From Vibrio cidicii (GTDB lineage: Bacteria > Pseudomonadota > Gammaproteobacteria > Enterobacterales > Vibrionaceae): 64,000 bases of DNA. Below, piece by piece: positions 36,610 through 47,116 of this stretch (position 1 is the first letter of the stretch; every line of letters starts with the position of its first letter). The notes under the pieces are model-generated. The model was not told where the DNA came from, did not search any database, and saw only the letters and a program-made list of their open reading frames with translations. The stretch spans positions 744,001 through 808,000 of the forward strand of contig NZ_CP046803.1 of NCBI RefSeq assembly GCF_009763805.1, read 5' to 3'. Made by a program: the position numbers and the translations under genes.

Positions 36610-38817
36610 ATGTCCGATGATGCGAAGTTTATTTTTGTCCAAGAGTCGGCAGAGCTGCTCGAACAGATGGAAGACGCACTGCTTGCCATGGAGCAATCAC
36701 CCAATGATGAAGAGCCTATCAACCAAGTGTTTAGAGCCATGCACACCATTAAAGGGGCTGCTGGCATCTTTGGCTTTGATTGCATTGTCGATTTTACTCA
36801 CCCGGTAGAAACGCAAATGGATCTGGTGAGGAAAGGGGTGAGAAGCATCGACAGTGCTTTCATCGCTCTGCTATTAGAATGCAAAGACCATACAGAGCGC
36901 TTAGTCGGTACAGTTACAGAAGGCATGGAACATGAGATGCCCACCGAACTTGAACAAGCCGGAAGGGAACTGATAGCACAGCTATTGCAAGTATCATCAA
37001 CGCCAACCCCCATCGCAAGCGAAACGCATAACCCCCTAGAAACGCAAATGGAGCGAGAAAACAGTCGCGATTTTTGGGTGATTGCACTGGATTTCAAACC
37101 TGATGCCCTTCGCAATGGCCTAGACCCACTCTCTTTTATTCGCTATCTTCCACGTCTTGGGCATATCACTGATATCGTTACACTCACGCAAGATTTACCA
37201 ACGGCTGAGTTGATGGATGCAGAAAGTTGCTATCTTTCATTTCGCATCTCGCTAATCAGTGAAGCAAGCAAAACTGACATTGAGGAAGTGTTTGAATTTG
37301 TCAGAGAAGATTGTGATGTCCGCATTGTGCCTCCCAATAGTTTACAAGCGAGTTATTTAGACTTACTCGATAACCTACCTGAAGAGAATGTTCAACGCCT
37401 TGGTGAAATGTTGATTAACATCGGCGCAATTACTGAGCAAGAACTCGCATTGGCTCTGACGGAACAGAACTCGCCAGTTCAATCAGCCGATCCACAAGAG
37501 GCAGGACAGCCATTGGGTGAAATATTGGTTAAACACCAAATCGTTTCGGAACCCGTTCTCGAGAAAGCACTACACAAGCAGCAAACCAACCGAGAAAAAG
37601 CGAATAAAGAGAACCAATCGATACGCGTCGATGCAAATCGCTTGGGGCATTTAATTAACCTAGTTGGCGAGTTAGTCATCTCAAACGCTGCGGTACGTCT
37701 GATGGTCGACAAGTATCAGATGCAAGACGCACAAGAAGTGGTCACCAACGTTGAGGCGTTAGTTGAAGAAATTCGCGACCACGCGCTGCAACTAAGGATG
37801 GTACCGATTGGCGATACCTTCTCACGCTTTCGCCGTGTGGTCCGCGATGTCAGCCAAGAGTTAGGCAAAGAGATTGAGCTGGTCATCACGGGAGGAGAAG
37901 CCGAACTGGATAAAAGCGTGGTCGAAAAAATTGCTGATCCACTCACACACCTTGTTCGCAATGCCCTCGACCACGGCATTGAATCACCCGCCGAACGACG
38001 TGCCAATGGCAAGCCCAGCACAGGAACGCTGCGGCTCAATGCGCTGCACGACTCTGGTCACATTGTGATCCAAATTGCCGATGACGGCGCAGGGCTGGAT
38101 CTGGAAAAAATACGTAGAAAAGCTGAAGTCAACGGGCTCCTCAAAGCCGATCAGACATTAAGCCGTCGTGAACTCACCCGACTGATTTTCGAACCAGGTT
38201 TAAGCACCAAAGAACAAGCTAGTAACCTCTCCGGCCGAGGTGTCGGCATGGATGTAGTGAAACGTAACATTGATGCCCTACGAGGCAACGTGGAGGTCGA
38301 CAGTGAAAAGGGCAAAGGAACCCTAGTCACCATTCACCTTCCTCTGACCTTAGCCATCATTGACGGATTTATGGTCGGCGTCGGCTCTGAACGCTATGTG
38401 ATCCCGCTTAGCATGGTAGAAGAGTGCGTGGAGCTGGACTCGGCACAATGGTCCTCAGACAACCAGCGTCATCACATCAATCTGCGCGGCGATATGATGC
38501 CTTGCCTGCGCCTGAGAGATTTCTTTGATGTCGTGGATGAAGAGCGTACTGATCGCGAAAACTTGGTGGTGGTTCGTTTTGGACGCAGCCGGGCTGGGCT
38601 GGTGGTTGATCAGCTTTTCGGCGAACTGCAAACCGTGATTAAGCCATTAGGAAAAGTCTTTCAAGGGCTGAAAGGGATCAGTGGAGCCACGGTGTTAGGC
38701 AATGGCAACATCGCTTTAATCTTGGATATTCAAGGGCTGATTTCACTTGCGATTAAACAAGGCGAGAGCTCACATCCCAAACGTTCCAAACTCCCTATGA
38801 GTTCTCACGCGTATTAG
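36610..38817 (+). CDS. cheA: Chemotaxis histidine kinase CheA
   Basis: A 735-residue kinase. P1 phosphotransfer domain with His45 (MHTIKGAAGIFGFD); a middle region (~155-330) with an unusual double-glycine-poor segment and an MshEN/GSPII-like stretch (LGEMLINIGAITEQELALAL, then PLGEILVKHQIVSEPVLEKAL, ~265-325); P3 dimerisation (~340-400, LINLVGELVISNAAV); P4 ATPase with HLVRNALDHGIESP, ADDGAGLDLEKIR and GRGVGMDVVKRN; P5 CheW-like domain to the end. All kinase boxes look intact. The two tandem ~20-residue repeats around 265-325 resemble c-di-GMP-binding N-domains and deserve note. Confidence 0.93.
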   Translation: MSDDAKFIFVQESAELLEQMEDALLAMEQSPNDEEPINQVFRAMHTIKGAAGIFGFDCIVDFTHPVETQMDLVRKGVRSIDSAFIALLLECKDHTERLVGTVTEGMEHEMPTELEQAGRELIAQLLQVSSTPTPIASETHNPLETQMERENSRDFWVIALDFKPDALRNGLDPLSFIRYLPRLGHITDIVTLTQDLPTAELMDAESCYLSFRISLISEASKTDIEEVFEFVREDCDVRIVPPNSLQASYLDLLDNLPEENVQRLGEMLINIGAITEQELALALTEQNSPVQSADPQEAGQPLGEILVKHQIVSEPVLEKALHKQQTNREKANKENQSIRVDANRLGHLINLVGELVISNAAVRLMVDKYQMQDAQEVVTNVEALVEEIRDHALQLRMVPIGDTFSRFRRVVRDVSQELGKEIELVITGGEAELDKSVVEKIADPLTHLVRNALDHGIESPAERRANGKPSTGTLRLNALHDSGHIVIQIADDGAGLDLEKIRRKAEVNGLLKADQTLSRRELTRLIFEPGLSTKEQASNLSGRGVGMDVVKRNIDALRGNVEVDSEKGKGTLVTIHLPLTLAIIDGFMVGVGSERYVIPLSMVEECVELDSAQWSSDNQRHHINLRGDMMPCLRLRDFFDVVDEERTDRENLVVVRFGRSRAGLVVDQLFGELQTVIKPLGKVFQGLKGISGATVLGNGNIALILDIQGLISLAIKQGESSHPKRSKLPMSSHAY

Positions 38818-38828
38818 GAGGTTCAAAC

Positions 38829-39419
38829 ATGGTGGAACTGATCACAGGCTTCGGTGTTGAACAGGACGAAAAGCAGAACCCTAGCGACGAACACATCGAA
38901 CAGTACCTGACTTTTAAAGTAGCCAACGAGCTTTTTGCCATCGACATTCTTGAAGTCAGTGAAATTATTGAGTTTGGATCGATGACCGCAATACCGATGA
39001 TGCCCAACTTCATCCGTGGAGTGATCAATCTACGTGGCCGAGCGGTACCAGTGGTTGATCTCTCCGCCAGACTAGGCAAAGGGCAACGCGCGTTAGACGG
39101 ACGCAGTTGCATTATTCTTGTGCAAATAGCAGGCGAGCAACACTCTCTCCCCATTGGAATGTTGGTCGACAGTGTTGACGAAATCGTTGAGATAGAGCAA
39201 GGGGGCATTCATCCGCCCCCAGCCTTTGGCGAATCCGTCGATACACAGTTTATCAAAGCGATGGCTCGCACTAATGAACTGTTTTTTATTCTATTAGATA
39301 TCAAGCACCTTCTCTCATATGTGGGGGATATTGCAGCACAGCATTGGGAAACCATAGCAACCCAGCATTCAACGGCGTTCTCTGAACGCTCAATGACAAC
39401 TTCATCGAACTCAGAATAA
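38829..39419 (+). CDS. cheW: Chemotaxis adaptor CheW (first copy)
   Basis: A 196-residue CheW: QYLTFKVANELFAIDILEVSEII, IPMMPNFIRGVINLRGRAVPVVDLSARLG and GMLVDSVDEIVEI are classic. It bridges receptors and CheA P5. It has a ~20-residue N-terminal extension and a ~25-residue Ser/Thr-rich tail not seen in short CheW proteins. It lies 11 bp after cheA with AGGAGG as ribosome site. Confidence 0.93.
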   Translation: MVELITGFGVEQDEKQNPSDEHIEQYLTFKVANELFAIDILEVSEIIEFGSMTAIPMMPNFIRGVINLRGRAVPVVDLSARLGKGQRALDGRSCIILVQIAGEQHSLPIGMLVDSVDEIVEIEQGGIHPPPAFGESVDTQFIKAMARTNELFFILLDIKHLLSYVGDIAAQHWETIATQHSTAFSERSMTTSSNSE

Positions 39420-39442
39420 CTTATTGGCAAGGGGATGGCGTC

Positions 39443-41417
39443 ATGTTTAGTCGTTTAAAATTAAGCGCTCAAATCAGTTTGGGCTACGCGTTAGTCATGG
39501 CGATGTTGATCGCCGTATCAATCACTGCTTATTTCGGTCAGTCAAAGGCGACTTCTGGCTTTGACAGCTACCGAGAAACTGGCTAGGGACTCTAACCTCG
39601 CCAGCCAAGTGGAAATCCACATGCTGCTGACACGAGTCTATGCTAAGGATTACATCATCAACCAAAATCAAGACTCGTTACGTCTGTATCGGGACTATTT
39701 CACTCAGTTGATGGAGCTGGTTAAACGCGCAGATGGAAGCATACAAAAACCAGAGCGTGCTGAGAACATTAAGCTCATCTTAAGCTCGATTACACAGTAC
39801 GACGAGACGTTTTCCCAAATCACCAAGCTCATGGAACAGCGTGATGCCATCATGAAGCAGCAGTTGGAACCTCAGGGAGGCATCATGGTCAAGTCCATGG
39901 CTAGCATCATGGACTCTGCGTATCAAGACTCGGATCCTGAAGCAACCTTCTTTGCCAGTGAAACCCAAGAATCTCTACTTTTAGCACGGCTTTATGTCAC
40001 GAAATATTTGCTCTCTTACGATCAAGCGGATGCCGATCGCGCATTCAATGAGCTCAATATCGCTATGGTGGAAAGAGAAAAAAGTCTCGATGCCAATTTA
40101 GAAAACCCTGAACGCAGACGTCTGCTGGAAAACTTCATGGCGGCAAAGGCAATTTACGCTCAAGCCCTATCGGACATGAACCAAATCGCCAATAGTTTGC
40201 ATAAAAAGATCACCGATGACCTTGATCGCCTTGAAAAAATCGTTTCGATGGCCAGTGAGGCGGTCACACTCTCGGTGCAAAAAGATCAAGACACTCTCGG
40301 GCCACAAGTCAAACAAGACAATGCAAATATCGTCACAACGGTGATATGGGTCTCTATAGGCGCGGTTGTGGTCAGTATCATCTTGTCTTGGTTTTTAGTC
40401 CGCATTATCAAAAAGCCGCTTGGCGGGGAACCAAGAGACATGGAAACCATCGCTCGCAGAATTGCCGATGGTGACCTGAGTATCCGTTTCGAGCATCACG
40501 GTCAGGCGACTGGTGTCTACGGGGCGATGCAAGAGATGGTCACGCGCCTGAGCAGCATCATAGAGCAAGTGCGCAGCAATGCAGATGCCCTCGTCAGTGC
40601 CTCGCAGCAGGTTAACGCTACCGCACAAACTTTGAGCCAAGGAGCCACGGAACAAGCGGCCAGCGTTGAAGAAACCACCGCGTCAGTCGAAGAGCTCAAC
40701 GCTTCTGTGCAGCAAAATGCCGAAAACGCGCGAGTGACAGATGGTATGGCGACCAAAGCCTCTGGCGAAGCAGAGAAAGGCGGCAAAGCAGTTGGCCGCA
40801 CCGTGCAAGCGATGAAAGAGATCGCCAGCAAAATCAGTTTGATTGAAGACATAGCGTATAAAACCAACCTGTTATCCCTCAACGCCGCGATAGAGGCCGC
40901 AAGAGCGGGTGAACATGGTAAAGGGTTTACTGTCGTGGCTGCCGAAGTGCGCAAACTGGCTGAAAACAGCCGAGTGACCGCCCAAGAAATCAACCAGTTA
41001 GCGACCAACAACGTCTCAATTGCCGAAGAAGCTGGCAAACTGCTGGAAGAGATCGTACCCAGCATCAGTAAAACGGCTGATTTAGTACAAGAAATTGCCG
41101 CCGCTTCTGATGAACAATCCAGTGGAGTAGCACAAATTAACAGTGCCATGTCGCAATTAGACCAAACCACGCAACAAAGTGCCGCCTCATCTGAAGAACT
41201 CGCGGCAACGGCAGAGGAACTGAGTGCACAGGCCGAAGCACTGCAACAAGCGGTCGCCTTCTTTAGATTAAACGTGGCAAGCGACAGCGTGTCGCCGCCG
41301 CCTACGACATCCTCGTCGGCTAAAAAATCGGCTTCCTCCCATACGCCGAAGCCGCAACCTTCATTGAGCTATGCGGCTGCGACCGGTTTTGATGAAAGGG
41401 ATTTTGAACGATTTTAG
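39443..41417 (+). pseudogene. Methyl-accepting chemotaxis protein, interrupted by a +1 frameshift near its start
   Basis: From ATG 39443 the frame gives MFSRLKLSAQISLGYALVM..., TM1 and the start of the sensor, but an extra A at 39576-39578 (CGAGAAACTGG) creates a TAG within about 10 bases. Without it the frame reads [16 protein letters not shown] and continues to 41417, a ~657-residue receptor. The helical periplasmic sensor (~30-290) is followed by TM2 ([20 protein letters not shown]), HAMP and the tip [21 protein letters not shown]. The end, DFERF, fits the aromatic-x-x-aromatic pentapeptide that tethers CheR/CheB. This is the main receptor of the operon. Confidence 0.88.
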
Positions 41418-41425
41418 GAGACGCC

Positions 41426-41962
41426 ATGAAGCAACTGACTGCTCAGGGAAAAGACGTTCGCGATATTGACGGTCACAGCCGTCAATATCTGACGTTTTCC
41501 GTTGATCATCAAGTGATGGCCATTTCGATTCTTGATGTAAAAGAGATCATCGAACTCGCCGAAATGACGCGAGTACCGATGACCTCGCAAGAGATTCGGG
41601 GCGTCATCAACCTACGAGGAAATGTCGTGCCTGTGGTGGATTTACCGTTTCGCCTACTCGGCACACCAGCCAAGATGAGTAAACGCAGTTGTATCGTTTT
41701 CGTCGAAACCGAGCACAACGAAGAGCATTGTCTGGTCGGAATGTTGGTCGATAACGTGCGTGAAATTCTCGATATTGCCGACCAACAGCTGCAATCCCCT
41801 CCTGAGTTTGGGACAGACATTGCCAACGAGTACATTCACTATATGGCGAGATATGACGACGACTTTATTACCCTGTTAAACATTAACCGTGTTCTCACTT
41901 TAGAGGAGATATCGCAACATCAAACCTCAGTGGAACACCTACCTGAAGTGGTGCATTCGTAA
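41426..41962 (+). CDS. cheW: Chemotaxis adaptor CheW (second copy)
   Basis: A 178-residue CheW with QYLTFSVDHQVMAISILDVKEII, TRVPMTSQEIRGVINLRGNVVPVVDLPFRLL and GMLVDNVREILDI. It shares the overall pattern with the first CheW but is clearly diverged. It follows the receptor gene by 8 bp and its last base is the first base of cheR, so translation is coupled. Two CheW genes in one operon match V. cholerae cluster III. Confidence 0.92.
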   Translation: MKQLTAQGKDVRDIDGHSRQYLTFSVDHQVMAISILDVKEIIELAEMTRVPMTSQEIRGVINLRGNVVPVVDLPFRLLGTPAKMSKRSCIVFVETEHNEEHCLVGMLVDNVREILDIADQQLQSPPEFGTDIANEYIHYMARYDDDFITLLNINRVLTLEEISQHQTSVEHLPEVVHS

Positions 41963-42816
41963 TGAACGTCGCGCAGCCAAAAACACAGCGGCCAAAGGTG
42001 CTGGAGAGTTTTCGTCCCATTACCGATGATGAGTTTGGCCGCTTCAGAGAGTTGATCTTCCGCAAAGCGGGAATATCGATGGCTGACGAAAAGAAAGTGT
42101 TGGTCTCTGGACGTTTATCCAAAAGGCTGCGCCACTATCATCTAAGTACCTTCGAACAGTACTATCAGTTAGTGCGAAACACGCAGCAATACCCTAGCGA
42201 AATGCAAGTGATGGTGGATCTTCTCACCACCAACGAAACTTATTTTTTCCGCGAACCGAATCACTTTGAATTTTTGCGGCAACATCTTAAAGAATCTCGG
42301 CCAAGCGGAACATTTCGCATTTGGAGCGCGGCCTGTTCATCAGGAGAAGAGGTGTATACGCTTGCCATGACGCTGGCCGAAGCATTGCCGCATAAAACGT
42401 GGGAAGTGGTGGGGTCCGATGTCAGTCAGCGCATGCTCGACCATTGCCAAAAAGCGGTTTATCCGCTCTCTCGCCGTGGTTCAATGAGTGACTATTATCT
42501 GCGCCAATACTGTCTTAAGGGCATTCGGCAGCAAGAAGGTTACTTTCTGGTTGAACGCTTTTTGCGTTCCCGCTGCACCTTCCACCAAGTCAATCTCATC
42601 GAACCTTTGCCCAACTTAGGGCTATTTGATGCGATCTTCTTGCGTAATGTAATGATTTACTTCAACCGCGATACCAAACAGAAGGTGATCCAAAAACTCT
42701 TACAGCAGTTGAAACCCAATGGGCTGCTTTTTATTGGTCATTCTGAGTCACTGAATGGTTTAGATCATCAAGCCAAATTGATCCGCTCCTCGATTTATCG
42801 CAAGCAATGTGAGTAA
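41962..42816 (+). CDS. cheR: Chemotaxis protein methyltransferase CheR
   Basis: Methylates receptor glutamates with S-adenosylmethionine. 284 residues: N-terminal helical domain (FGRFRELIFRKAGISMADEKK), RLSKRLRHY, TTNETYFFREPNHFEFL, SAM loop IWSAACSSGEEVYTLAM, and FDAIFLRNVMIYFNRDTKQ. The beta-subdomain that binds the receptor pentapeptide (around CLKGIRQQEGYFLVE) is present, agreeing with the DFERF tail of the receptor. It overlaps cheW by one base at the front and cheD by 8 bases at the end. Confidence 0.94.
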   Translation: MNVAQPKTQRPKVLESFRPITDDEFGRFRELIFRKAGISMADEKKVLVSGRLSKRLRHYHLSTFEQYYQLVRNTQQYPSEMQVMVDLLTTNETYFFREPNHFEFLRQHLKESRPSGTFRIWSAACSSGEEVYTLAMTLAEALPHKTWEVVGSDVSQRMLDHCQKAVYPLSRRGSMSDYYLRQYCLKGIRQQEGYFLVERFLRSRCTFHQVNLIEPLPNLGLFDAIFLRNVMIYFNRDTKQKVIQKLLQQLKPNGLLFIGHSESLNGLDHQAKLIRSSIYRKQCE

Positions 42817-43411
42817 CGCTATGCGCTCATCGGTTCACCGAGGCAGAACTCACATAATGTTAGGTCCGGGGGAATATCACGCGTGCCACAAAAAGCCGAT
42901 ATTTTCTACCATTTTGGGCTCTTGTGTCGCGACTTGTCTGTGGGACCCTGTCCATCATGTGATGGGGATGAACCATTTTCTGCTGGCAAACACCCAAAGC
43001 CAGCGGCGGGATCCACTGCTCTTCTCACAGGCTGGCCGTTATGGCATTCACGCCATGGAGCTGCTAATCAACGCCATGTTAAAGAAAGGTGCTGAACGTA
43101 AACATTTGCAAGCAAAAGCGTTTGGCGGTTGTAACTTGCTCGATAGCAAAGGAAAAGAGGTTCTGCCGTTTACCATTGGCCAGCTCAATAGCCAATTTGT
43201 CATTGAGTTTCTTAAACAGGAGAAAATCCCGCTGGTTGCGTCCAGTTTCGGCGGAGCGCATGCAAGAGTCGTTTATTTCACTCCAGACGATAACTTCAGC
43301 GTCTATGTCAAACGTGTTGGTCAACAAAATCAACATGCGCTCGCCAAGCAAGAAAGAGACTTCTTATTACAGCAATCACAACAAAAATCACGCCCAATCC
43401 AGTTCTGGTAA
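42809..43411 (+). CDS. cheD: Chemoreceptor glutamine deamidase CheD
   Basis: Converts specific receptor glutamines to glutamates. 200 residues with catalytic Cys in [15 protein letters not shown] and His in [10 protein letters not shown], plus the Thr-containing [11 protein letters not shown] region. Its C-terminal ~35 residues ([15 protein letters not shown]) extend past the typical core. It overlaps cheR by 8 bp and lies 32 bp before cheB. Confidence 0.92.
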   Translation: MSNAMRSSVHRGRTHIMLGPGEYHACHKKPIFSTILGSCVATCLWDPVHHVMGMNHFLLANTQSQRRDPLLFSQAGRYGIHAMELLINAMLKKGAERKHLQAKAFGGCNLLDSKGKEVLPFTIGQLNSQFVIEFLKQEKIPLVASSFGGAHARVVYFTPDDNFSVYVKRVGQQNQHALAKQERDFLLQQSQQKSRPIQFW

Positions 43412-43443
43412 TCAATAATGCTGGCAGTAAAAAGGAACAACCT

Positions 43444-44547
43444 ATGAGCATCAAAGTATTAATCGTCGATGATTCAGCCGTGGTGAGGCAAGTGTTAACC
43501 GAACAACTGCATGGCGAGTCGAATATTGAAGTGATCGGTTCCGCCTCCGACCCGATTTTCGCCATGAAAAAAATGCAGCAACAATGGCCCGATGTGGTCA
43601 TTCTCGATATCGAAATGCCTCGTATGGATGGCATTACCTTCCTAAAAAAACTGATGGCAGAAAGGCCAACGGCCGTAGTGATCTGCTCAACATTAGCTGG
43701 CGTTGGCGCACAAGTGACCATGGAGGCGATGGCAGCCGGTGCGGTCGATATAATCACCAAGCCGAAAGCGGGTTTAAAGTCCTTTTTGCAAGAAAGTAAA
43801 ATCGCCATGATTCAAGCCATCAAAGGAGCAGCCGCCGCCAACCTCAACAAACTGCAAATTCAGTCCACCGCGAAAAAACCGCACTCTCCGCAGCCTCTCA
43901 CACCATTTAAAAGCGCGCCGAAACTGAGTGCCGATGTCATCCTGTCCAGCAACAAAGCCAAACCCATGGCAGAGACGACCGACCGAGTCATTGCCATCGG
44001 CACCTCAACGGGGGGCACGCAAGCATTAGAGGTGGTACTCAAACAGCTTGACCCCAGCGCGCCGGGCATCGTTGTCGTACAACATATGCCAGAACAGTTC
44101 ACCGCCTCTTTTGCTCAAAGGCTCAATCAATTGTGCAGAGTGAACGTGAAAGAAGCAGAAAATAATGATCGCGTGTTGCCGGGGTTGGTGCTGATCGCCA
44201 ATGGTGGCAAACATCTGCTGCTTAGGCGCAGTGGCGCTCAGTATCGGGTGGAACTCAAAGACGGCCCTCTCGTCAGTCGTCATCGCCCTTCGGTCAATGT
44301 GCTGTTTCGCTCGGTGGCCAACGCGGCCGGAGCCAATGCAACGGGCATCATCATGACGGGCATGGGCGACGATGGCGCGCAGGGAATGAAAGAGATGCAC
44401 GAGGCAGGCGCGCTCACTATAGCGCAAGATGAGAGCAGTTGTGTGGTCTATGGCATGCCCAAAGAAGCGGTCAAATTGGGTGCGGTCGACCACATTGTGA
44501 CGCTGGACGCTATCCCAAAATTAATCATGTCACTCAAAGGAGAATAG
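43444..44547 (+). CDS. cheB: Chemotaxis response regulator methylesterase CheB
   Basis: A 367-residue methylesterase/deamidase. Receiver domain 1-125 with Asp9-Asp10 and phospho-acceptor Asp55 ([13 protein letters not shown]), a linker (~130-175), then the esterase domain with [15 protein letters not shown] (catalytic Ser), [10 protein letters not shown] (His) and [12 protein letters not shown] (Asp). It is the last gene of the operon. The next 220 bp have no gene and no strong terminator. Confidence 0.94.
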   Translation: MSIKVLIVDDSAVVRQVLTEQLHGESNIEVIGSASDPIFAMKKMQQQWPDVVILDIEMPRMDGITFLKKLMAERPTAVVICSTLAGVGAQVTMEAMAAGAVDIITKPKAGLKSFLQESKIAMIQAIKGAAAANLNKLQIQSTAKKPHSPQPLTPFKSAPKLSADVILSSNKAKPMAETTDRVIAIGTSTGGTQALEVVLKQLDPSAPGIVVVQHMPEQFTASFAQRLNQLCRVNVKEAENNDRVLPGLVLIANGGKHLLLRRSGAQYRVELKDGPLVSRHRPSVNVLFRSVANAAGANATGIIMTGMGDDGAQGMKEMHEAGALTIAQDESSCVVYGMPKEAVKLGAVDHIVTLDAIPKLIMSLKGE

Positions 44548-44773
44548 CGAACTCGGTATAAGCAGCGCAGCAGAAACGGTAAGCCTGTTGGCCAGCTGTA
44601 TCTATTTCTTTCCTGACTATTTCTGCTCAACTTAGGCAGGTAGAGTGGACGAACAGCGTGAAATAGCGTTTCATGGCTTAGAGTGGTCTTAGTGATCAAA
44701 CAAGAAATAACTTATTGATAAAATTAAATAATAGATATCTATTATAGAAATACACCTACCTGATGGACCTGCT

Positions 44774-45313
44774 ATGTTTACTTTAAACGTCGATAACGAG
44801 ATTGAGTTGGCTTTGGTGCAAGAATCTTTTGCCCCTTTGTACGTGGAGTTGGTGGCAGAACATAAAGCCTACCTCTCTCAATGGCTTGCGTGGCCTGACT
44901 TCTGCTCATCAGAGCAAGATTTTCGCCTGTTTGTGCACCGTTCGCTACACGATTACGCCGATGGCAAATCACTCACTTGCGCGATTTTTTACCATGGCGA
45001 TCTGGTCGGCAATATTGGCCTGCATGAAATTAATCTGGAACTTGGCCGCACTTGTATCGGCTATTGGCTGGCTGAATCGCATAAAGGCAAAGGCATCGTC
45101 ACGCGTGCGGCGCAGACGCTGATTAAGCATGCGTTTGACACGCTAGGTTTAGAGAAAGTGCAATTGCAAGCAGCGAAAGAGAACCTTGCCAGCCGGGCGG
45201 TGGCGGAGCGCCTTGGTATGACGCTCGAAGGCATCATCACTCGCAATGAGAAGGTACAAGATAGAGTGCTGGATCATGCCATTTATGGCCTACACAAACA
45301 CGCCTGCCAATAG
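44774..45313 (+). CDS. RimJ/RimL-type N-acetyltransferase
   Basis: A 179-residue GNAT of the ribosomal-protein-serine-acetyltransferase type: RLFVHRSLHDYADGKSL, LVGNIGLHEINLELGRTCIGYWLAESHKGKGIVTRA (acetyl-CoA loop HKGKGI) and QAAKENLASRAVAERLGMTLEG. Similar to YdaF/RimL proteins that acetylate N-terminal amines of ribosomal proteins or small molecules; the real substrate is unknown. Single-gene unit with its own terminator. Confidence 0.87.
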   Translation: MFTLNVDNEIELALVQESFAPLYVELVAEHKAYLSQWLAWPDFCSSEQDFRLFVHRSLHDYADGKSLTCAIFYHGDLVGNIGLHEINLELGRTCIGYWLAESHKGKGIVTRAAQTLIKHAFDTLGLEKVQLQAAKENLASRAVAERLGMTLEGIITRNEKVQDRVLDHAIYGLHKHACQ

Positions 45314-45319
45314 GAAACT

Positions 45320-45345
45320 CAGCCGAAAATCAAGGTTTTCGGCTG
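45320..45345. terminator. Bidirectional terminator
   Basis: Stem CAGCCGAAAA / TTTTCGGCTG between converging genes; TTATTTTT follows on the right. Confidence 0.8.
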
Positions 45346-45355
45346 AGGATTATTT

Positions 45356-46232
45356 TTACTCTTTTGCCACTGCTTTAATCAGCACTGAGGTATCCATTCG
45401 TCCTAACCCTTGCTGCTGCAGCTTGGCGTACTGAGCGTCGACTTGCTCAGTCAGTGGCAGCGTTAAACCAACGCGTTTCCGCTTCTTGCAGACAGAAGCC
45501 GAGATCTTTGCGCATCCAATCGATGGCAAAACCAAAATCAAACTTGCCTTGTGCCATGGTCTGGGCGCGATTTTCCATCTGCCAAGAACCAGCCGCGCCG
45601 TGTTTTAGCGTGTTGACAACCTGCTCGATATCTAGGCCCGATTTTTGTGCCAGCAGCAGCGCTTCACTCAGCCCTTGCAGCACGCCAGCGATACAAATCT
45701 GGTTCACCATTTTGCAGCGTTGTCCTTGGCCATTTTCACCCAGCAAAGTGATCTGTTTGGCGTAGACATCCATCACTGGCGAGACGTTAGCAAACACGTC
45801 GGCATCACCACCACACATGATGGTTAGCACGCCATTTTCAGCGCCAGCTTGACCGCCAGAGACAGGTGCATCAATGAAATTCACCGCCACTTTTTGACAT
45901 GCGGCGGCCAGCTCAATCGCCAGCTCAGCGGAGGTCGTGGTGTGATCAACCAAGGTCGCGCCCGCTTTTAGCCCAGCCAGTACGCCATTTTCACCGTATA
46001 CCACGCTGCGTACATCGTCATCATTGCCGACACAAACAAACACCACATCACAACCAAGCGCGGCCTCACGTGGGGTTTCAAACGCTTGCCCTTGATGCTG
46101 CTGGGCCCATTTTTCTGCTTTGGCAAATGTACGGTTGTAAACCCGTGTTTGGTAGCCCGCTTTGCTCAAATAACCTGCCATTGGGTAGCCCATGACTCCC
46201 AATCCAATAAAGGCAACTGTTTTGACTTCCAT
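45356..46232 (-). pseudogene. 3-hydroxyisobutyrate dehydrogenase / tartronate-semialdehyde-reductase family oxidoreductase, interrupted by a +1 frameshift
   Basis: NAD(P)-dependent beta-hydroxyacid dehydrogenase: nucleotide loop FIGLGVMGYPMAGYL, VDHTTTSAELA, substrate motif FIDAPVSGGQAGAENG, and catalytic Lys region GQRCKMVNQICIAG. Near the end, at 45476-45478, GTTTC replaces GTTC (GAAAC on the coding strand). As written it ends ETRWFNAATD; corrected, it continues AERVGLTLPLTEQVDAQY to the stop at 45356, ~291 residues. The exact substrate cannot be told. The break is probably a sequence error. Confidence 0.87.
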
Positions 46233-46396
46233 TCTTTCTCCCCAATGACGTTGTTATCAGTTTCAATCAACTTGTTATCGATTTCGCGCCGCACATGATA
46301 ACTGAAAAACCGCGCTCGCGACCATATCCCTTCCCCAATTGCGCCGCTTTATGTCAGAATGGCGCCAACCTATTGAGACAAAAACAAGCTGTAACT

Positions 46397-47047
46397 ATGA
46401 ACTTTGCTGCCGCCATCTTCGATATGGATGGACTTCTACTCGACACCGAACGTGTCTGTATGCAGGTTTTCGAACAAGCCTGTCATGCGCAAAACCTACC
46501 TTTTTACAAAGAGACTTACCTCTCGGTGATTGGCCGTAATACCGCGGGCATTGAAGCGGTGCTGCGCGAAGCGTATGGGGATGACCTCGACCGCCTGCAC
46601 GCCGAGTGGCGTCAGCGTTACAACCAAGTGGTATTTCATGAGGCTATTCCGGTCAAAGCTGGCGTGATCGAGCTGTTACAGTGGCTAAAAGCTCAGCAAA
46701 TCCCAACGGCGGTGGCCACCTCGACGCAAAAAGAGGTCGCGTCAATCAAACTCAAGCTCGCCGGGCTGGATCACTACTTCGACAGCATCACCACCGGGTG
46801 CGAAGTAAGCCACGGCAAGCCCGACCCAGAAATCTACTTACTCGCCGCCAGCCGACTCAAGATCGCACCAGAGCACTGTCTGGCTTTTGAAGATTCAAAC
46901 AACGGCGTACGCGCGGCGGTGGCAGCGCAGATGATCACCTACCAAATCCCCGATTTGGTTGAACCTTGCGCCGAAGTGAAAGGCTTTGGCCACCACATCT
47001 GCCCTTCGCTGACTGACGTATTGGCGCAGCTCAGTGAGCAACATTAG
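46397..47047 (+). CDS. HAD-family sugar phosphatase / beta-phosphoglucomutase-like
   Basis: A 216-residue HAD subfamily IA protein: catalytic FDMDGLLLDTERV (nucleophile and acid Asp), cap domain, VATSTQKEVASIKL (motif II), HGKPDPEIYLLAA (motif III Lys) and LAFEDSNNGVRAAVAA (motif IV). Such enzymes dephosphorylate sugar phosphates or isomerise them. Start at 46397 (MNFAAAIF), not the much longer open frame. It converges on the oxidised-chitin cluster but is outside that operon. Confidence 0.85.
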   Translation: MNFAAAIFDMDGLLLDTERVCMQVFEQACHAQNLPFYKETYLSVIGRNTAGIEAVLREAYGDDLDRLHAEWRQRYNQVVFHEAIPVKAGVIELLQWLKAQQIPTAVATSTQKEVASIKLKLAGLDHYFDSITTGCEVSHGKPDPEIYLLAASRLKIAPEHCLAFEDSNNGVRAAVAAQMITYQIPDLVEPCAEVKGFGHHICPSLTDVLAQLSEQH

Positions 47048-47062
47048 CAACAAACACGAACA

Positions 47063-47087
47063 ACAAAGGGGCGAACTGCCCCTTTGT
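47063..47087. terminator. Bidirectional terminator
   Basis: Stem ACAAAGGGGC / GCCCCTTTGT with loop GAACT between the converging HAD and RidA genes. Confidence 0.8.
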
Positions 47088-47116
47088 GAATGATGACGTC
47101 TACATACTGTCTACGG

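Noticed and set aside
40517..41170. 217-codon minus-strand frame
   Set aside because: Mirror of the coiled-coil signalling domain of the receptor; Ala/Ser-rich shadow typical of such genes.
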